This document shows positions 28,721-38,277 of a DNA stretch of 64,000 bases, one piece after another. Numbering within the stretch: the first letter of the stretch is position 1; each line of letters opens with the position of its first letter. The translations under genes were made by a program, and so were the position numbers. This stretch comes from Collinsella sp. TF05-9AC (GTDB lineage: Bacteria; Actinomycetota; Coriobacteriia; Coriobacteriales; Coriobacteriaceae), in contig NZ_QSSH01000010.1 in NCBI RefSeq assembly GCF_003438495.1, positions 1 through 64,000 on the forward strand, read 5' to 3'. The notes beneath the pieces were generated by a model. It saw only the letters and a list, made by a program, of their open reading frames with translations. It was not told the DNA's origin and did not search any database.

Positions 28721-31700
28721 ATGAGATTGATTCACAACAGCCGCCTGCCGCAGTTTCGCAACCCCTTTGGCGCTGTGACCACTGGAACTTCCGTTGCACT
28801 CTCAGTGATTCTGGAGGATGCCGACCCCAACCAAGCAACGCTTACCCTGCGCACCTGGGTTGATGGCGTCGGCGAGACCCTGATCCCGATGGAGCACGAA
28901 GGCGACGGCATCTTTACCGGCGAGCTCAAGTGCGCCGAGCCCTGCCTTATCTGGTACAGCTTTATCTGCAATATCGAGGGCCAGCCCGAGGTTCGCCTGG
29001 GCGCACCACAGGGCCGCACCGGCGGCGAAGGCGTAACCTACGATTACGCCGAGGTGCCGTCATTCCAGGTCACCGTCTACAAGCACCGCGAAGTTCGACC
29101 CGAGTGGTACGAGCGCGGTATGGTCTACCAGATCTTCCCCGATCGTTATGCCCGCGACGAGCACTGGCACGAGCGCACGCTGGCCGAGGTCGAAAAGCCG
29201 CGTAAGGGCATTCAGCGCCGCATGGTCGAGGACTGGAACGAGCCGCCTGTGTACGAGCGCGCCGAGGACGGCTCCATCAAGACTTGGGACTTCTACGGCG
29301 GCTCGCTCAAGGGCATCCAGGAAGACCTGCCTCGCATCGCCGAGCTGGGCTTTACAGCCATCTACCTCAACCCCATTTTTGAAGCCGCGAGCAACCACCG
29401 CTACGACACCGCCGATTACACCAAGATCGATCCGATTCTGGGCACCGAGCAGGACTTTACCAAGCTGTGCGAGGCGGCCGAGAAGCTCGGCATTTCCATC
29501 ATTCTGGACGGTGTGTTCAACCACACGGGCGACGATTCGATCTACTTCAACCGCTACGGCAACTACCCCGGCGTGGGCGCGTGGCAGAGCGAGGATTCGC
29601 CGTGGCGCGATGCGTTTTATTTCCACGAGGACGGCTCGTACGACTGCTGGTGGGGCGTGGGCAATATGCCCGCCATCAATGAGAGCTCCGATCTGGTGCG
29701 CGAGCGGCTCCTGGGCAAGGACGGCGTCATTCGAAAATGGCTGCGCGCCGGCGCTCACGGCTGGCGCCTGGATGTGGCCGACGAGCTTTCCGATGACTTC
29801 CTGACCGAAATCAAAAAGGCCGTGCTCGCCGAGAAGCCCGACGCGCTGCTGCTCGGCGAGGTCTGGGAAGATGCCTCCAACAAGATCAGCTATGGCCACC
29901 TGCGTCGTTACCTGCAGGGATCCGAGCTTGACTCGGCTATGGATTATCCTTTCCGCGACATGGTCATCGGCTTTTTGATGGGCTACAAGAACGCCTACCA
30001 GGCAGCCGAGGATATCGAAACCCTGCGCGAGAATTATCCGCGCGAGGCCCTGTCTTGCGCACTTAATCTGCTTTCGAGCCACGACCGTCCGCGCATTATC
30101 TCGGTGCTCGGCGGCGGCCCCGACGAGTCGCAGCTACCCGAGAGCGAACGCAGCAAATGGCGCCTGGACGAGAACGCGATGGGCCTGGCCAAGAGCCGTT
30201 TTTGGCTCGCGACGCTCATGCAGATGACGTTCCCCGGTGTGCCTTCGATTTACTATGGTGACGAGTACGGCCTTGAGGGCCTGACCGATCCGGGTAATCG
30301 CCGCACGATGCCGACCAAGGAAGACCTGCACGACTTCGATACGTTCGCGATCGTCAAGAACGCATCTGCTGTGCGCCGCGCACTGCCGTTTATGATCGAT
30401 GGTGAGATCAAGGCCTTTGCACTCAATGACGAGGTGCTGGCCTACAACCGTACGGGCAAGGACGGCGAGTCTGCGACCGTTGTCATCAACCGCAGCCTGC
30501 GCAACTCGCATCGTGTGACCATTCCGGCACTCGGCGAATGTGCGAGCGATGTGATTAGTGGCCACGAATGCGAGATCCACAACGGCACGGTCACGCTCGA
30601 CTTGTACCCGCTGGGCTCGTCGATCATCTATCACCATGCCGAGCAGCGCCTGCAGGAGCCGCTCGATTACGGTGCGGGTGTTGTGTGCCATATCACATCG
30701 GTGCCGACCGACGACGGCATGCCCGGTACGATCGGCGCGCCCACGCGTCGCTTTATCGACCATCTGGCCGCCATGGGCATGCGCTACTGGCAGGTTCTCC
30801 CCGTAAACCCCACGGACTTCTTCCGCTCCCCTTACGCCGGTCCTTCGGCCTTTGCAGGCAATATCGACCTGCTACCCGAGAGCCACGAGGAGCTGGCCGC
30901 CGACTTTAAAACCTGGAAGGCCCGCGGCGGCGAGGATGCCGATCCGCTGTACACCGCGTTTAAACATCGCAATGCCGATTGGCTCGAGAAATACTGCGTC
31001 TACATGGCCGTTAAGAAGTACTTTGAGGGCGAGTCGCGCCATGATTGGCCGGCAGATGTCGCGCGCTACAACGAGTATCTGATCGATGACAAGCGCTTCC
31101 ACGACGAGGCCGAGCTGCAGGCGTACATGCAGTACCGCTTTGACCTGGCTTGGTGCGAGCTCATGAACTATGCGCACAAGAAGGGCATCGAGGTTATCGG
31201 CGATATTCCAATGTACGTGTCCGACGATTCGGCAGACGCGTGGAGCGAACCCGAGAACTTCTGGCTGTCCGATACCGGCAAGGCGATAGAGATTTCCGGT
31301 GCGCCGCCCGACAACTTTGCACCCGAGGGCCAGGTGTGGGGCAACCCGACGTTCCGCTGGGACCACATGAAGCAGAACGGCTATAGCTGGTGGATGGATC
31401 GCCTGCGCCGCGCGTTTTCGCTCTACGATCGCGTGCGCCTGGATCACTTCCTGGGATTCCACAGCTACTTTAGTATCCCCACGGGCAAGGCTTGCGCCGA
31501 CGGGCGTTGGCTGGCAGGACCGGGCAAGGACCTGTTCCAGACCGCGTATGACGAGCTGGGTCCGCTCAACTTTATCGCCGAGGACCTGGGCTATTTGACG
31601 CCCGGTGTTCGCGCCATGGCTTCGACCTGCGGTTTCCCCGGCATGGACGTGCTGGAGTTTAGCGACTACGACGTTCGTTGCGGCGTGCATCCCACGCCCG

Positions 31701-32017
31701 GCAAAATTCTGTACACCTCGACGCACGATACGTCGACGTTGGCCGGTTGGTGCACGCGTTCCTTTGCGGGCGGCGACGAGCCGAGCGGTGTTGAGGTGGC
31801 AGCCAAGTTGATGAGCGACGCGCTGGCAAGCGACGCTCCCCTGGTGATGATGCCGCTGCAGGATATCCTGGGGCTTGGTGACGACGCACGTATGAACGTG
31901 CCGGGTGTGGCCACGGGCAACTGGACCTGGCAGGCTGACGAGGCGGACATTGCAGCCGCCGAGAACAAAACCGCACAGCTCCTGCGCAACAACCATAGAT
32001 TCTGGGGCGAAGCGTGA
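28721..32017 (+). CDS. GH13 maltodextrin hydrolase - GH77 4-alpha-glucanotransferase fusion
   Basis: 1098 aa, two complete enzymes. Residues 1-110 are a CBM34-like N-terminal domain (SRLPQFRNPFGAVTTGTSV). The GH13 part (about 120-640) is neopullulanase/maltogenic-amylase-like: MVYQIFPDRYARD, GWRLDVADELSDDF (nucleophile), LLLGEVWEDASN (acid), SSHDRPRI. Residues ~650-1098 are a GH77/MalQ domain: MRYWQVLPVNPTDFFRSPYA, RLDHFLGFHSYF (nucleophile), NFIAEDLGYLTPGVR (acid), THDTSTLAGW. Together they would hydrolyse and disproportionate maltodextrins, feeding chains to GlgP. It has its own promoter, operator-like sites and terminator. MalQ usually stands alone, so the fusion is noteworthy. Confidence 0.92.
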   Translation: MRLIHNSRLPQFRNPFGAVTTGTSVALSVILEDADPNQATLTLRTWVDGVGETLIPMEHEGDGIFTGELKCAEPCLIWYSFICNIEGQPEVRLGAPQGRTGGEGVTYDYAEVPSFQVTVYKHREVRPEWYERGMVYQIFPDRYARDEHWHERTLAEVEKPRKGIQRRMVEDWNEPPVYERAEDGSIKTWDFYGGSLKGIQEDLPRIAELGFTAIYLNPIFEAASNHRYDTADYTKIDPILGTEQDFTKLCEAAEKLGISIILDGVFNHTGDDSIYFNRYGNYPGVGAWQSEDSPWRDAFYFHEDGSYDCWWGVGNMPAINESSDLVRERLLGKDGVIRKWLRAGAHGWRLDVADELSDDFLTEIKKAVLAEKPDALLLGEVWEDASNKISYGHLRRYLQGSELDSAMDYPFRDMVIGFLMGYKNAYQAAEDIETLRENYPREALSCALNLLSSHDRPRIISVLGGGPDESQLPESERSKWRLDENAMGLAKSRFWLATLMQMTFPGVPSIYYGDEYGLEGLTDPGNRRTMPTKEDLHDFDTFAIVKNASAVRRALPFMIDGEIKAFALNDEVLAYNRTGKDGESATVVINRSLRNSHRVTIPALGECASDVISGHECEIHNGTVTLDLYPLGSSIIYHHAEQRLQEPLDYGAGVVCHITSVPTDDGMPGTIGAPTRRFIDHLAAMGMRYWQVLPVNPTDFFRSPYAGPSAFAGNIDLLPESHEELAADFKTWKARGGEDADPLYTAFKHRNADWLEKYCVYMAVKKYFEGESRHDWPADVARYNEYLIDDKRFHDEAELQAYMQYRFDLAWCELMNYAHKKGIEVIGDIPMYVSDDSADAWSEPENFWLSDTGKAIEISGAPPDNFAPEGQVWGNPTFRWDHMKQNGYSWWMDRLRRAFSLYDRVRLDHFLGFHSYFSIPTGKACADGRWLAGPGKDLFQTAYDELGPLNFIAEDLGYLTPGVRAMASTCGFPGMDVLEFSDYDVRCGVHPTPGKILYTSTHDTSTLAGWCTRSFAGGDEPSGVEVAAKLMSDALASDAPLVMMPLQDILGLGDDARMNVPGVATGNWTWQADEADIAAAENKTAQLLRNNHRFWGEA

Positions 32018-32061
32018 TAAAACCCCCGATATAGGGTACAGTTACAGACGTTTGAATTTTT

Positions 32062-32087
32062 GCGGGCAGAGTAATCTGCCCGCTTTG
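32062..32087 (+). terminator. Terminator of the GH13-GH77 gene
   Basis: GCGGGCAGA (32062-32070) and TCTGCCCGC (32075-32083) around GTAA, followed by TTTGT, 44 bases past the stop. Confidence 0.8.
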
Positions 32088-32105
32088 TGCTGAAAAGGAA
32101 GTATT

Positions 32106-32342
32106 ATGGCGCGCTACGATTACAAGTGCTCGAGCTGCGGCAACGTGTTTGAGGTTGAGCATCCTATGTCCGAGACCCCCAAGGTCGTGTGCCCGAGCTG
32201 CGGCGCTCCGGCCGCCAAGACGTTCTCGGCCAGCGGCATTAAATTTGAGGGCAGCGGTTTCTACAACACCGACCAGCGAAGCGGCGGCTCCAGCACCAGC
32301 GCCACAAGCGGCTGCTGCGCCAACTGCCCGCACAGCCACTAG
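32106..32342 (+). CDS. FmdB-family zinc ribbon protein
   Basis: 78 aa. RYDYKCSSCGNVFEVEHPMS and VVCPSCGAPAAKTFSASGIK hold two CxxC pairs forming one zinc ribbon, the FmdB signature. The tail after GSGFYNTD is Ser/Gly-rich and ends CCANCPHSH, a possible extra metal site. The role is unknown; FmdB is named for a putative regulator of formamidase, and these proteins are common small zinc-ribbon factors. AAAAGGA lies seven bases before the ATG. A terminator on each side makes it monocistronic. Confidence 0.9.
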   Translation: MARYDYKCSSCGNVFEVEHPMSETPKVVCPSCGAPAAKTFSASGIKFEGSGFYNTDQRSGGSSTSATSGCCANCPHSH

Positions 32343-32347
32343 AAACC

Positions 32348-32385
32348 AAACAGCCCCGCGATCGGCGTTGATCGCGGGGCTGTTT
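32348..32385 (+). terminator. Terminator after the zinc ribbon gene
   Basis: Perfect 16-bp stem: AAACAGCCCCGCGATC (32348-32363) with GATCGCGGGGCTGTTT (32370-32385), then CTTTG. It can work on both strands and also faces the rsmB end. Confidence 0.9.
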
Positions 32386-32430
32386 CTTTGCTCTATGGGT
32401 AGCTAATCAAGCTACCCAGGTTTCCTTGTG

Positions 32431-32497
32431 AGTTGCGGTGAAATAAGGACTGTTTGGCGGGCAGAAGCGGCTTTTCAATCCCTATTTCACCGCAACT
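32431..32497. repeat. Palindromic intergenic repeat, type A copy 1
   Basis: AGTTGCGGTGAAATAAGGA (32431-32449) is inverted, with one mismatch, at 32479-32497. The same arm sequence occurs at 48714-48782. It lies between the zinc ribbon terminator and the rsmB stop. It looks like a dispersed REP-type element. Confidence 0.75.
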
Positions 32498-32503
32498 TAG
32501 TAG

Positions 32504-33904
32504 TTAGTTGCGGACCAGCCTGGCGCAGAAGTGGCCGTCGTAGGAGTCGGCGTTTACGGGGACGCTTTGGAAGAGGCCTCGATCGTTTTGGCGTACGAAA
32601 ACGAGCTTCTTGGCCTGCTCGAAATCAGGCAGTTGCAGAATCTGTGCCTCGGAGAGAGGCGCCACGGTAAAGCAGGCGCCCTCGGGAGAGGCCAGGAAGG
32701 CATCTACGACCTGCGTGTTCTCTTCATCAAATACCGAGCAGGTGGCATAGATAAGTTCACCGCCGGCAGCCACGCGTGCGGCTGCTTCCTTGAGCATCAT
32801 CAACTGCAGTTTGGGCAACTCGGTCGTAACGTCATTCTCAGTTAGGCGCCACGGGATCTCGGGATGACGACGCATGGTGCCGGTGCCAGAGCACGGCGCA
32901 TCGATAAAGACCGTATCGAACTTAACCGGCTTGCCAAGCATGGCATCAAACGACGTCAGTACTTCATCAAGCTCGCAGGCATCACCCGAAACCGTACGAA
33001 CGCCCTGAATACCGGCCTTATGCAGGCGAGCGAGATTCAGATCGCACTTGCGATCATGCAGATCGAGCGCCGTATACTGACGCTCATAGCCCGCACGCTT
33101 GGCCTGACACATCATCACATACGTCTTGGTGCCACGACCGGCACCAATCTCAAGGCAGCTTCCAGGGCGCGTGGCTGCCGTGGCGATAAGCTGCGCATTG
33201 AGATCAGATGCCACCGCGGCAGCACGCTCAAACACACCCGAAGCAACGGTAACCTGGGCATCAACCGGGGCATGACAACCCGGGAACACGGGTGCCACAA
33301 GCTGCGAGATATACGGATCGGGCTTGTTCGCAAAGGCGTTCTCATGCAGAGCCAGAGGCGCGGGGGCCAGATTGCCGGCAAAGTTAAGCGAACCCTCTGG
33401 CGTGTCAAACGACGCCATAATACGAGCGCACAGCCAACGCGGAAGACCCATCAGGCGCGACAGACGAACCAGGCGTCGCTCAGACTCATCTACATCGGAC
33501 GCAGTGGCAAAGTCCTCAACATTGTCCGCAACCTTATGCAGCACGGCATTGGCCAAACCGGCGGCAGACTTAGCTCCGCTGCGCACCAGCTCAACGCCCT
33601 GACTCACCGCAACGCGGCCAGGCGTATGCAGATAGAGCATCTCGAAGGCCGAGATACGAAGTGCCATGCGAACACGCGGCGCAACCTTTTTAGGCTTATC
33701 GAGAAACTGATCGAGCAGCTCGTCCAAAATACCCTGCGTAGCAGCCACACCCAGCGCCAAGCGGGCGGCAAAAGCGGAATCGCGCTGGTCAATAGCCTTG
33801 GCCGATGCGCGAGAGGACAGCACGTCACGCGCATACATGCCGCGGCGATCGGCCTCCATTAGCACATCGAGCGCAAGTTTGCGCGCGGGAGACAGCTTGC
33901 TCAT
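32504..33904 (-). CDS. rsmB: 16S rRNA (cytosine-967-C5)-methyltransferase
   Basis: Start at the ATG at 33902-33904, in an ATGA overlap with the fmt stop; 466 aa. Residues 1-140 form the NusB-like RNA-binding domain (ARLALGVAATQGILDELLDQ). The SAM methyltransferase domain follows, with CLEIGAGRGTKTYVMM (motif I), FDTVFIDAPCSGTGTMRRHP (motif IV with the PC cysteine) and LIYATCSVFDEENTQVV (motif VI catalytic TCS cysteine). It methylates C967 of 16S rRNA. fmt-rsmB is the same pairing as in many bacteria. Confidence 0.93.
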   Translation of the reverse strand: MSKLSPARKLALDVLMEADRRGMYARDVLSSRASAKAIDQRDSAFAARLALGVAATQGILDELLDQFLDKPKKVAPRVRMALRISAFEMLYLHTPGRVAVSQGVELVRSGAKSAAGLANAVLHKVADNVEDFATASDVDESERRLVRLSRLMGLPRWLCARIMASFDTPEGSLNFAGNLAPAPLALHENAFANKPDPYISQLVAPVFPGCHAPVDAQVTVASGVFERAAAVASDLNAQLIATAATRPGSCLEIGAGRGTKTYVMMCQAKRAGYERQYTALDLHDRKCDLNLARLHKAGIQGVRTVSGDACELDEVLTSFDAMLGKPVKFDTVFIDAPCSGTGTMRRHPEIPWRLTENDVTTELPKLQLMMLKEAAARVAAGGELIYATCSVFDEENTQVVDAFLASPEGACFTVAPLSEAQILQLPDFEQAKKLVFVRQNDRGLFQSVPVNADSYDGHFCARLVRN

Positions 33905-34821
33905 GACAAAACACCCCAGATAAGATCGGCGCCTTGCAGCCCAGCAGCCCAAGCAGAAGCGGCCATGGCACGCTTGCCATCGGGCTTAACCTCGAGCAGT
34001 TCAACCGCACCATCGGAAAGACCAAGGTAAACACGCTTGGCCTTAATGAGAACCTGACCCTCGCCAAGCGACACATCAGCCGGCGCAGCATCGAGCACGC
34101 GCGCGGTCTTGCCGGCAATCACGCAACGAGCAGGCGCGGTATCGGACGAGGCCAGCACATGGCGCACGCAATCGAGCGCAGCCATCTGCGGATCCAGACG
34201 CATCTCCAGCTTGGAAATCTTGGCAGCATGAGTGACGAGCGACTCATCCTGCTCAGTCCACACGGCGGTGCCATCGGCAAGAGAAGGAAGCGTATCGGCA
34301 AGCAGTTTACCGCCCAGCTTACCAAGCTCCATGGTCAGCGACTCAGCATGCTTACCGGCAACCGACGTGGAAGCCTGAGCACAATAAGCACCAGTATCCA
34401 CGCCATGTCCAATGCGCATAATGGAAACGCCAGAAACCTCATCACCAGCAAGAATCGCACGCTGAATAGGAGCGGCGCCACGCCAACGAGGCAGCAAAGA
34501 CGCATGAACATTCACAATACCAAGCGGCGCCATATGCAGCACCTCATCAGGCAAAATGCAACCATAGGCAGCCACACAGAAAATATCAGCCTGCGCAGCC
34601 TGAAGCGCCTCAACGACCTCAGGCGTCATGCGATTAGCCTCAACAACCGGCAACCCCAGCTCAAGCGCCTTGGCCTTAACAGGAGACGGCTCCAGCTTCT
34701 TACCACGCCCACGAACAGCATCAGGACGAGTAATAACAAGCGCAATCTCGTTCCCAGCCTCAACAAGCGAAACCAAAGAGGGCACCGCAAAATCCGGCGT
34801 ACCCATAAACACAATACGCAT
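33901..34821 (-). CDS. fmt: Methionyl-tRNA formyltransferase
   Basis: 306 aa. MRIVFMGTPDFAVPSLVSLV at the start, VAAYGCILPDEVL, VNVHASLLPRWRGAAPIQRA with the HxSLLPxWRGAAP catalytic block, and GVSIMRIGHGVDTG (D for the formyl site). The C-terminal OB-like domain starts near residue 205. It formylates initiator Met-tRNA using 10-formyl-tetrahydrofolate. GGGGAGA precedes the ATG. Copy 1 of the large covarying palindrome lies upstream of it, between fmt and the end of def, so an operon def-fmt is interrupted by about 350 bases. Confidence 0.95.
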   Translation of the reverse strand: MRIVFMGTPDFAVPSLVSLVEAGNEIALVITRPDAVRGRGKKLEPSPVKAKALELGLPVVEANRMTPEVVEALQAAQADIFCVAAYGCILPDEVLHMAPLGIVNVHASLLPRWRGAAPIQRAILAGDEVSGVSIMRIGHGVDTGAYCAQASTSVAGKHAESLTMELGKLGGKLLADTLPSLADGTAVWTEQDESLVTHAAKISKLEMRLDPQMAALDCVRHVLASSDTAPARCVIAGKTARVLDAAPADVSLGEGQVLIKAKRVYLGLSDGAVELLEVKPDGKRAMAASAWAAGLQGADLIWGVLS

Positions 34822-35035
34822 AAAAAATGTCTCCCCTCAACAAGAACCGAGACGGCTACAAACAACAGCGCCAGGCCAAGTCCCAACCAAGACGCCAGAT
34901 AAATTCAACACGTTCAAATATACCCAAAAACAAAGAAAGGACTGCGTCAAAAGCAGCCCTCCAACAAAGCAATTATCAGCAAAGACGCCCCTCCCTGGCC
35001 CGACGGCATCCGGGAGAGACGAGCACGTAAACGCA

Positions 35036-35172
35036 GTCCCCTTCCGCCGCAGGGCTTAGGTTATTGCTCCACGCGCAGTTCCGCACGAGCCGAAGAGCAC
35101 TTAATGTGCTCTTCGTGCGAGCAGGACTGTTTGAGCATGGAGCAAAACCTAAGCCCTGCGGCGGAAGGGGAC
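35036..35172. repeat. Large covarying palindromic element, copy 1
   Basis: The outer stem is 27 bp perfect (35036-35062 with 35146-35172), then GCTCCA/TGGAGC (35066-35071 with 35138-35143), then a core with GAGCCGAAGAGCAC TTAAT GTGCTCTTCGTGCGAG. The core is nearly identical to that of copy 2 at 41485-41605, but the hairpin stem has compensatory changes. It starts seven bases after the def stop and ends 215 bases before fmt. The remaining 34822-35035 is non-coding with nothing else recognised. Confidence 0.85.
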
Positions 35173-35179
35173 GAACAAT

Positions 35180-35722
35180 CTACTCAGTCTCGCCCGGTCG
35201 AGCGCCGCGGGCCAGGGCGTCCTGGTACTCCTTGACTGCCTTGAGCCTCTGCATGGGCTTCAGTCGCTCGAACATGGTATTGCCGTGCAGGTGATCGATC
35301 TCGTGCTGCAAGCACACGCAGAACAGGTCGCCCGAGGCCTCGTAGCGAATCAGGTTGGCGTCCAAGTCGTACGCCTCGACGACAACGTGATCGGGACGCT
35401 CAATCTCGCAGCTAATGCCAGGGATGGAAAGGCAGCCCTCGCTAAACGGCACCAGATGGTCGCTCTGCTCCACGATCACGGGGTTAATGAGCACGTAGGG
35501 GTCATAGTCGCTCTTGTCGCTGTAGTCGCAGTCGATGGTGACGAGCTGAATGAGCTCGCCGATCTGCGGGGCAGCCAGGCCGCAGCCGCCGTTCTCAAAC
35601 ATCATCTTCTTCATCTTCTCGGCAAGCGCCTCGATCGCCGGGGTGATCTCCTCGATGACGGCGCACTCCTGGCGCAGACGAGGGTCGGGCGACAGTACGA
35701 TTCCGTTGGCTTCCATGGCCAT
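35180..35722 (-). CDS. def: Peptide deformylase
   Basis: 180 aa. All three family motifs are present: GGCGLAAPQIGE (about 45-56), EGCLSIPG (metal-binding Cys), and LQHEIDHLHG (the two His ligands and catalytic Glu). It removes the N-formyl group from new proteins, the reverse of Fmt's product modification. It follows priA by 12 bases on the same strand, so priA-def is one transcript. Copy 1 of the covarying palindrome begins seven bases after its stop. Confidence 0.95.
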   Translation of the reverse strand: MAMEANGIVLSPDPRLRQECAVIEEITPAIEALAEKMKKMMFENGGCGLAAPQIGELIQLVTIDCDYSDKSDYDPYVLINPVIVEQSDHLVPFSEGCLSIPGISCEIERPDHVVVEAYDLDANLIRYEASGDLFCVCLQHEIDHLHGNTMFERLKPMQRLKAVKEYQDALARGARPGETE

Positions 35723-35734
35723 CCTTTCGAGTTG

Positions 35735-38188
35735 TTACATCAAATCATAGGCGTCGACGTCAACGCTCACGCTCACGCCGCGCACAGAGCCCACCTCTTT
35801 GAGGCAGGCGTCGATATCATCAGAGACATGGTACCCCACGGGCGACTTCACAAGCAGATGGAAGCGGTAACGGTCCTTGGCTCTCTCGATTACACACGAA
35901 GCCGGGCCCAGCACCTGCGGCACCGCGCTGCCCGCCCGCAAAAAGTCGGGCGCGGCGGCATGCCAGCGGCGCTTAAGAAGCTTTGCAATGCGCCCGATGT
36001 AGCCCTGCGCGTCGTCTCGGTTCGCCGACCACACCAAGATGTTGACCAAGCGAACAAACGGCGGGTACAGCGCGTCGCGGCGCTGGTCCAGGTCGTAGTC
36101 GGTAAAGATCGAACGGTCGTGCTCAGCGACGGCGCGAATTACCGGGTCATCGGGCAGGTAGGTCTGGATGATCACCTCGCCGGGACGATCGCCGCGACCG
36201 GCACGGCCCGCAACCTGCTCCAGCAAATCGTAGGCGCGCTCCCCTGCGCGGAAGTCCGGCAGCTTGAGGGCGAAGTCGGCATTGACCACGCCCACGAGCG
36301 TGACCTCGGGAAAGTCGAGGCCCTTGGCGATCATCTGAGTGCCCAGCAGCACCGCGCAATCGGCGGCATCGAACTGTTCGAGCAGCTTTTTGTGTGCGTC
36401 CTTTCCGCGCGTGGAATCGGCATCCATGCGAATAATGGCGACGTCCTCGGGCAACATCTGGTGCAGTGCGTCCTCGATCTGCTGCGTGCCCAGGCCCATT
36501 TTTGCCAGGTAGCGACTGCCACATTTGGGACAGCGACTCGTGGGGGCCGGATAGGGCTGCACGCGCCAAGAAGAACCGCATGTATGACACTGCAGCGTGT
36601 GCGTGCGCTCGTGATACGTAAGCGCGGTGGAGCAGTGGTTGCAGGTGGGCACGCAGCCGCACTCGCGGCACATCAGGAACGGCGCAAAGCCACGGCGGTT
36701 ATGCAGAAGCACGGCCTTCTCGCGGCGCTCGACCACACGCTCCAGACCTTCCATCAAGGGTTTTGAGAACATAGAGCGGCTGCCGTGCGAGAACTCGCGG
36801 CGCAGGTCGGCAATGCGGACTGTCGGCAGCACGGCGTGTCCCGGGCGCTCGGGCATCTCGACGCGCGTCCAGGTGGCACCGTTATACGTGCCACGGCGGC
36901 AGCGGTCGAGGGCCTCGGCCGAGGGCGTGGCGGAGCCCAACACGAGCGGGCAGCGGTAGCGCCGCGCCATCTCGGCCGCCACTTCACGCGCATGGTAGCG
37001 CGGGCTGGAACCCTGCTTGTAACTGGTCTCGTGCTCCTCGTCGATGATGATGAGGCCCAAGTCGCTGAGCGGGCAAAAGAGCGCCGAGCGGGCGCCGACA
37101 ACCACGCGGGCCGCACCGCTGGCGACCATATCCCACTGGTCCAGACGCTCGCCGGCCGAAAGGCGCGAATGGAACACGGCAACCGTCTCGCCAAAGCGCG
37201 AGCGAAAGCGGCCGACGGTCTGGGCCGTCAGCGAGATCTCGGGAACGAGCACGCAGGCCGAACGGCCGGCCGCCAGCACGCGCTCAATCGCCGAGAGGTA
37301 GACCTCGGTTTTGCCGGAGCCAGTGACGCCGTCGACCAGCACCACGTCGCCATGAGCGTCCAGACGGGCGCGCTCAATCTGCGCGAGCGCCTGCTGCTGG
37401 CCGTTCGTGAGCGCGACTGGTGCCTTGCCGCTTGCCGAGGATAGCGTGGTCTGCTCGCTGCAGCCACGCCAGGCGCGACGCTCCTCCACCACCACGACGC
37501 CGCGCTTTTCGAGCGCCTTGATGGTAGCCGACATGCTGTTATAGAGCAGGTTGAGATCGCGCGTCGTGACCGGGCCGCATTGGAGCGCCTCGATGAGCTG
37601 ACGCTGGCGAACAGCGGTCTTGGGCGGCGTGTAGTCGAAACCCTCGGGCGTGAGCATGACCCAGCGATTTTGGATAGGCTTGACGGCGGGGCGCTCAACC
37701 GTCCACACGCCGTCATCGCCCTTGACCACGCGCGGACTTCCACCCGGGGGCAAGAACAAACGCAGGCACTCGGAAAGCGTCGCGACATACTCGCGGCTCA
37801 TCCAGCGTGCGATACGGGCAGCCTCGACAGTAAAGAGCGGTTTGCTGAGGATAGCCTCGATGGGCTTGATGCGTGCGGGGTCGAGGGCGATGTTGCCTTG
37901 TAGGTCGCCCAGCTCAGGCGCAATGTCGACAATATAGCCCGCGGCCGCACGGTTACCAAAGTGGACCAGGACCGTGGATCCGATCTGCGCCTCGTTGGCA
38001 AAGGACCGGGGAATGCCATAAGCAAACGGCTCAGACAGCGCACGCGTCGGGATGTCGAGGACCACGCTCGCATAGGCGGTGACGGGCTCGGGTGCAGGCT
38101 TAGGCTGAGCCGAGGCAGCGGCAGGCACAGACTTCACCGGAGCCTCCTCCGGTTGCGGCGAACCAAACAGCGACAGTTGTTCGACCAT
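35735..38188 (-). CDS. priA: Primosomal protein N' (PriA replication-restart helicase)
   Basis: I prefer the ATG at 38188 (MVEQLSLFGSPQ); one 18 bases upstream is in frame. 817 aa. An N-terminal 3'-DNA-end-binding domain is followed by the helicase: VDGVTGSGKTEVYLSAIERV (Walker A), LIIIDEEHETSYKQ (DEEH), LGSATPSAEAL. Zinc fingers are in CRECGCVPTCNHCSTALTYH and CHTCGSSWRV ... CPKCGS. Then GTQMIAKGLDFPEVTLVGVV and QVAGRAGRGDRPGEVIIQTY. It reloads the replicative helicase at stalled forks. Confidence 0.95.
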   Translation of the reverse strand: MVEQLSLFGSPQPEEAPVKSVPAAASAQPKPAPEPVTAYASVVLDIPTRALSEPFAYGIPRSFANEAQIGSTVLVHFGNRAAAGYIVDIAPELGDLQGNIALDPARIKPIEAILSKPLFTVEAARIARWMSREYVATLSECLRLFLPPGGSPRVVKGDDGVWTVERPAVKPIQNRWVMLTPEGFDYTPPKTAVRQRQLIEALQCGPVTTRDLNLLYNSMSATIKALEKRGVVVVEERRAWRGCSEQTTLSSASGKAPVALTNGQQQALAQIERARLDAHGDVVLVDGVTGSGKTEVYLSAIERVLAAGRSACVLVPEISLTAQTVGRFRSRFGETVAVFHSRLSAGERLDQWDMVASGAARVVVGARSALFCPLSDLGLIIIDEEHETSYKQGSSPRYHAREVAAEMARRYRCPLVLGSATPSAEALDRCRRGTYNGATWTRVEMPERPGHAVLPTVRIADLRREFSHGSRSMFSKPLMEGLERVVERREKAVLLHNRRGFAPFLMCRECGCVPTCNHCSTALTYHERTHTLQCHTCGSSWRVQPYPAPTSRCPKCGSRYLAKMGLGTQQIEDALHQMLPEDVAIIRMDADSTRGKDAHKKLLEQFDAADCAVLLGTQMIAKGLDFPEVTLVGVVNADFALKLPDFRAGERAYDLLEQVAGRAGRGDRPGEVIIQTYLPDDPVIRAVAEHDRSIFTDYDLDQRRDALYPPFVRLVNILVWSANRDDAQGYIGRIAKLLKRRWHAAAPDFLRAGSAVPQVLGPASCVIERAKDRYRFHLLVKSPVGYHVSDDIDACLKEVGSVRGVSVSVDVDAYDLM

Positions 38189-38227
38189 GGCCCCTGTACC
38201 TCCCATCCCATACGTCTACAGAAACAA

Positions 38228-38254
38228 GAGCCCCGCTCTGAGTGAACGGGGCTC
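38228..38254 (-). terminator. Terminator of gltX
   Basis: GAGCCCCG (38228-38235) and CGGGGCTC (38247-38254); on the minus strand followed by TTGTTTC. It is 24 bases past the gltX stop and overlaps the priA upstream region. Confidence 0.8.
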
Positions 38255-38277
38255 GGATACATACGTTTGCGCAGCGA

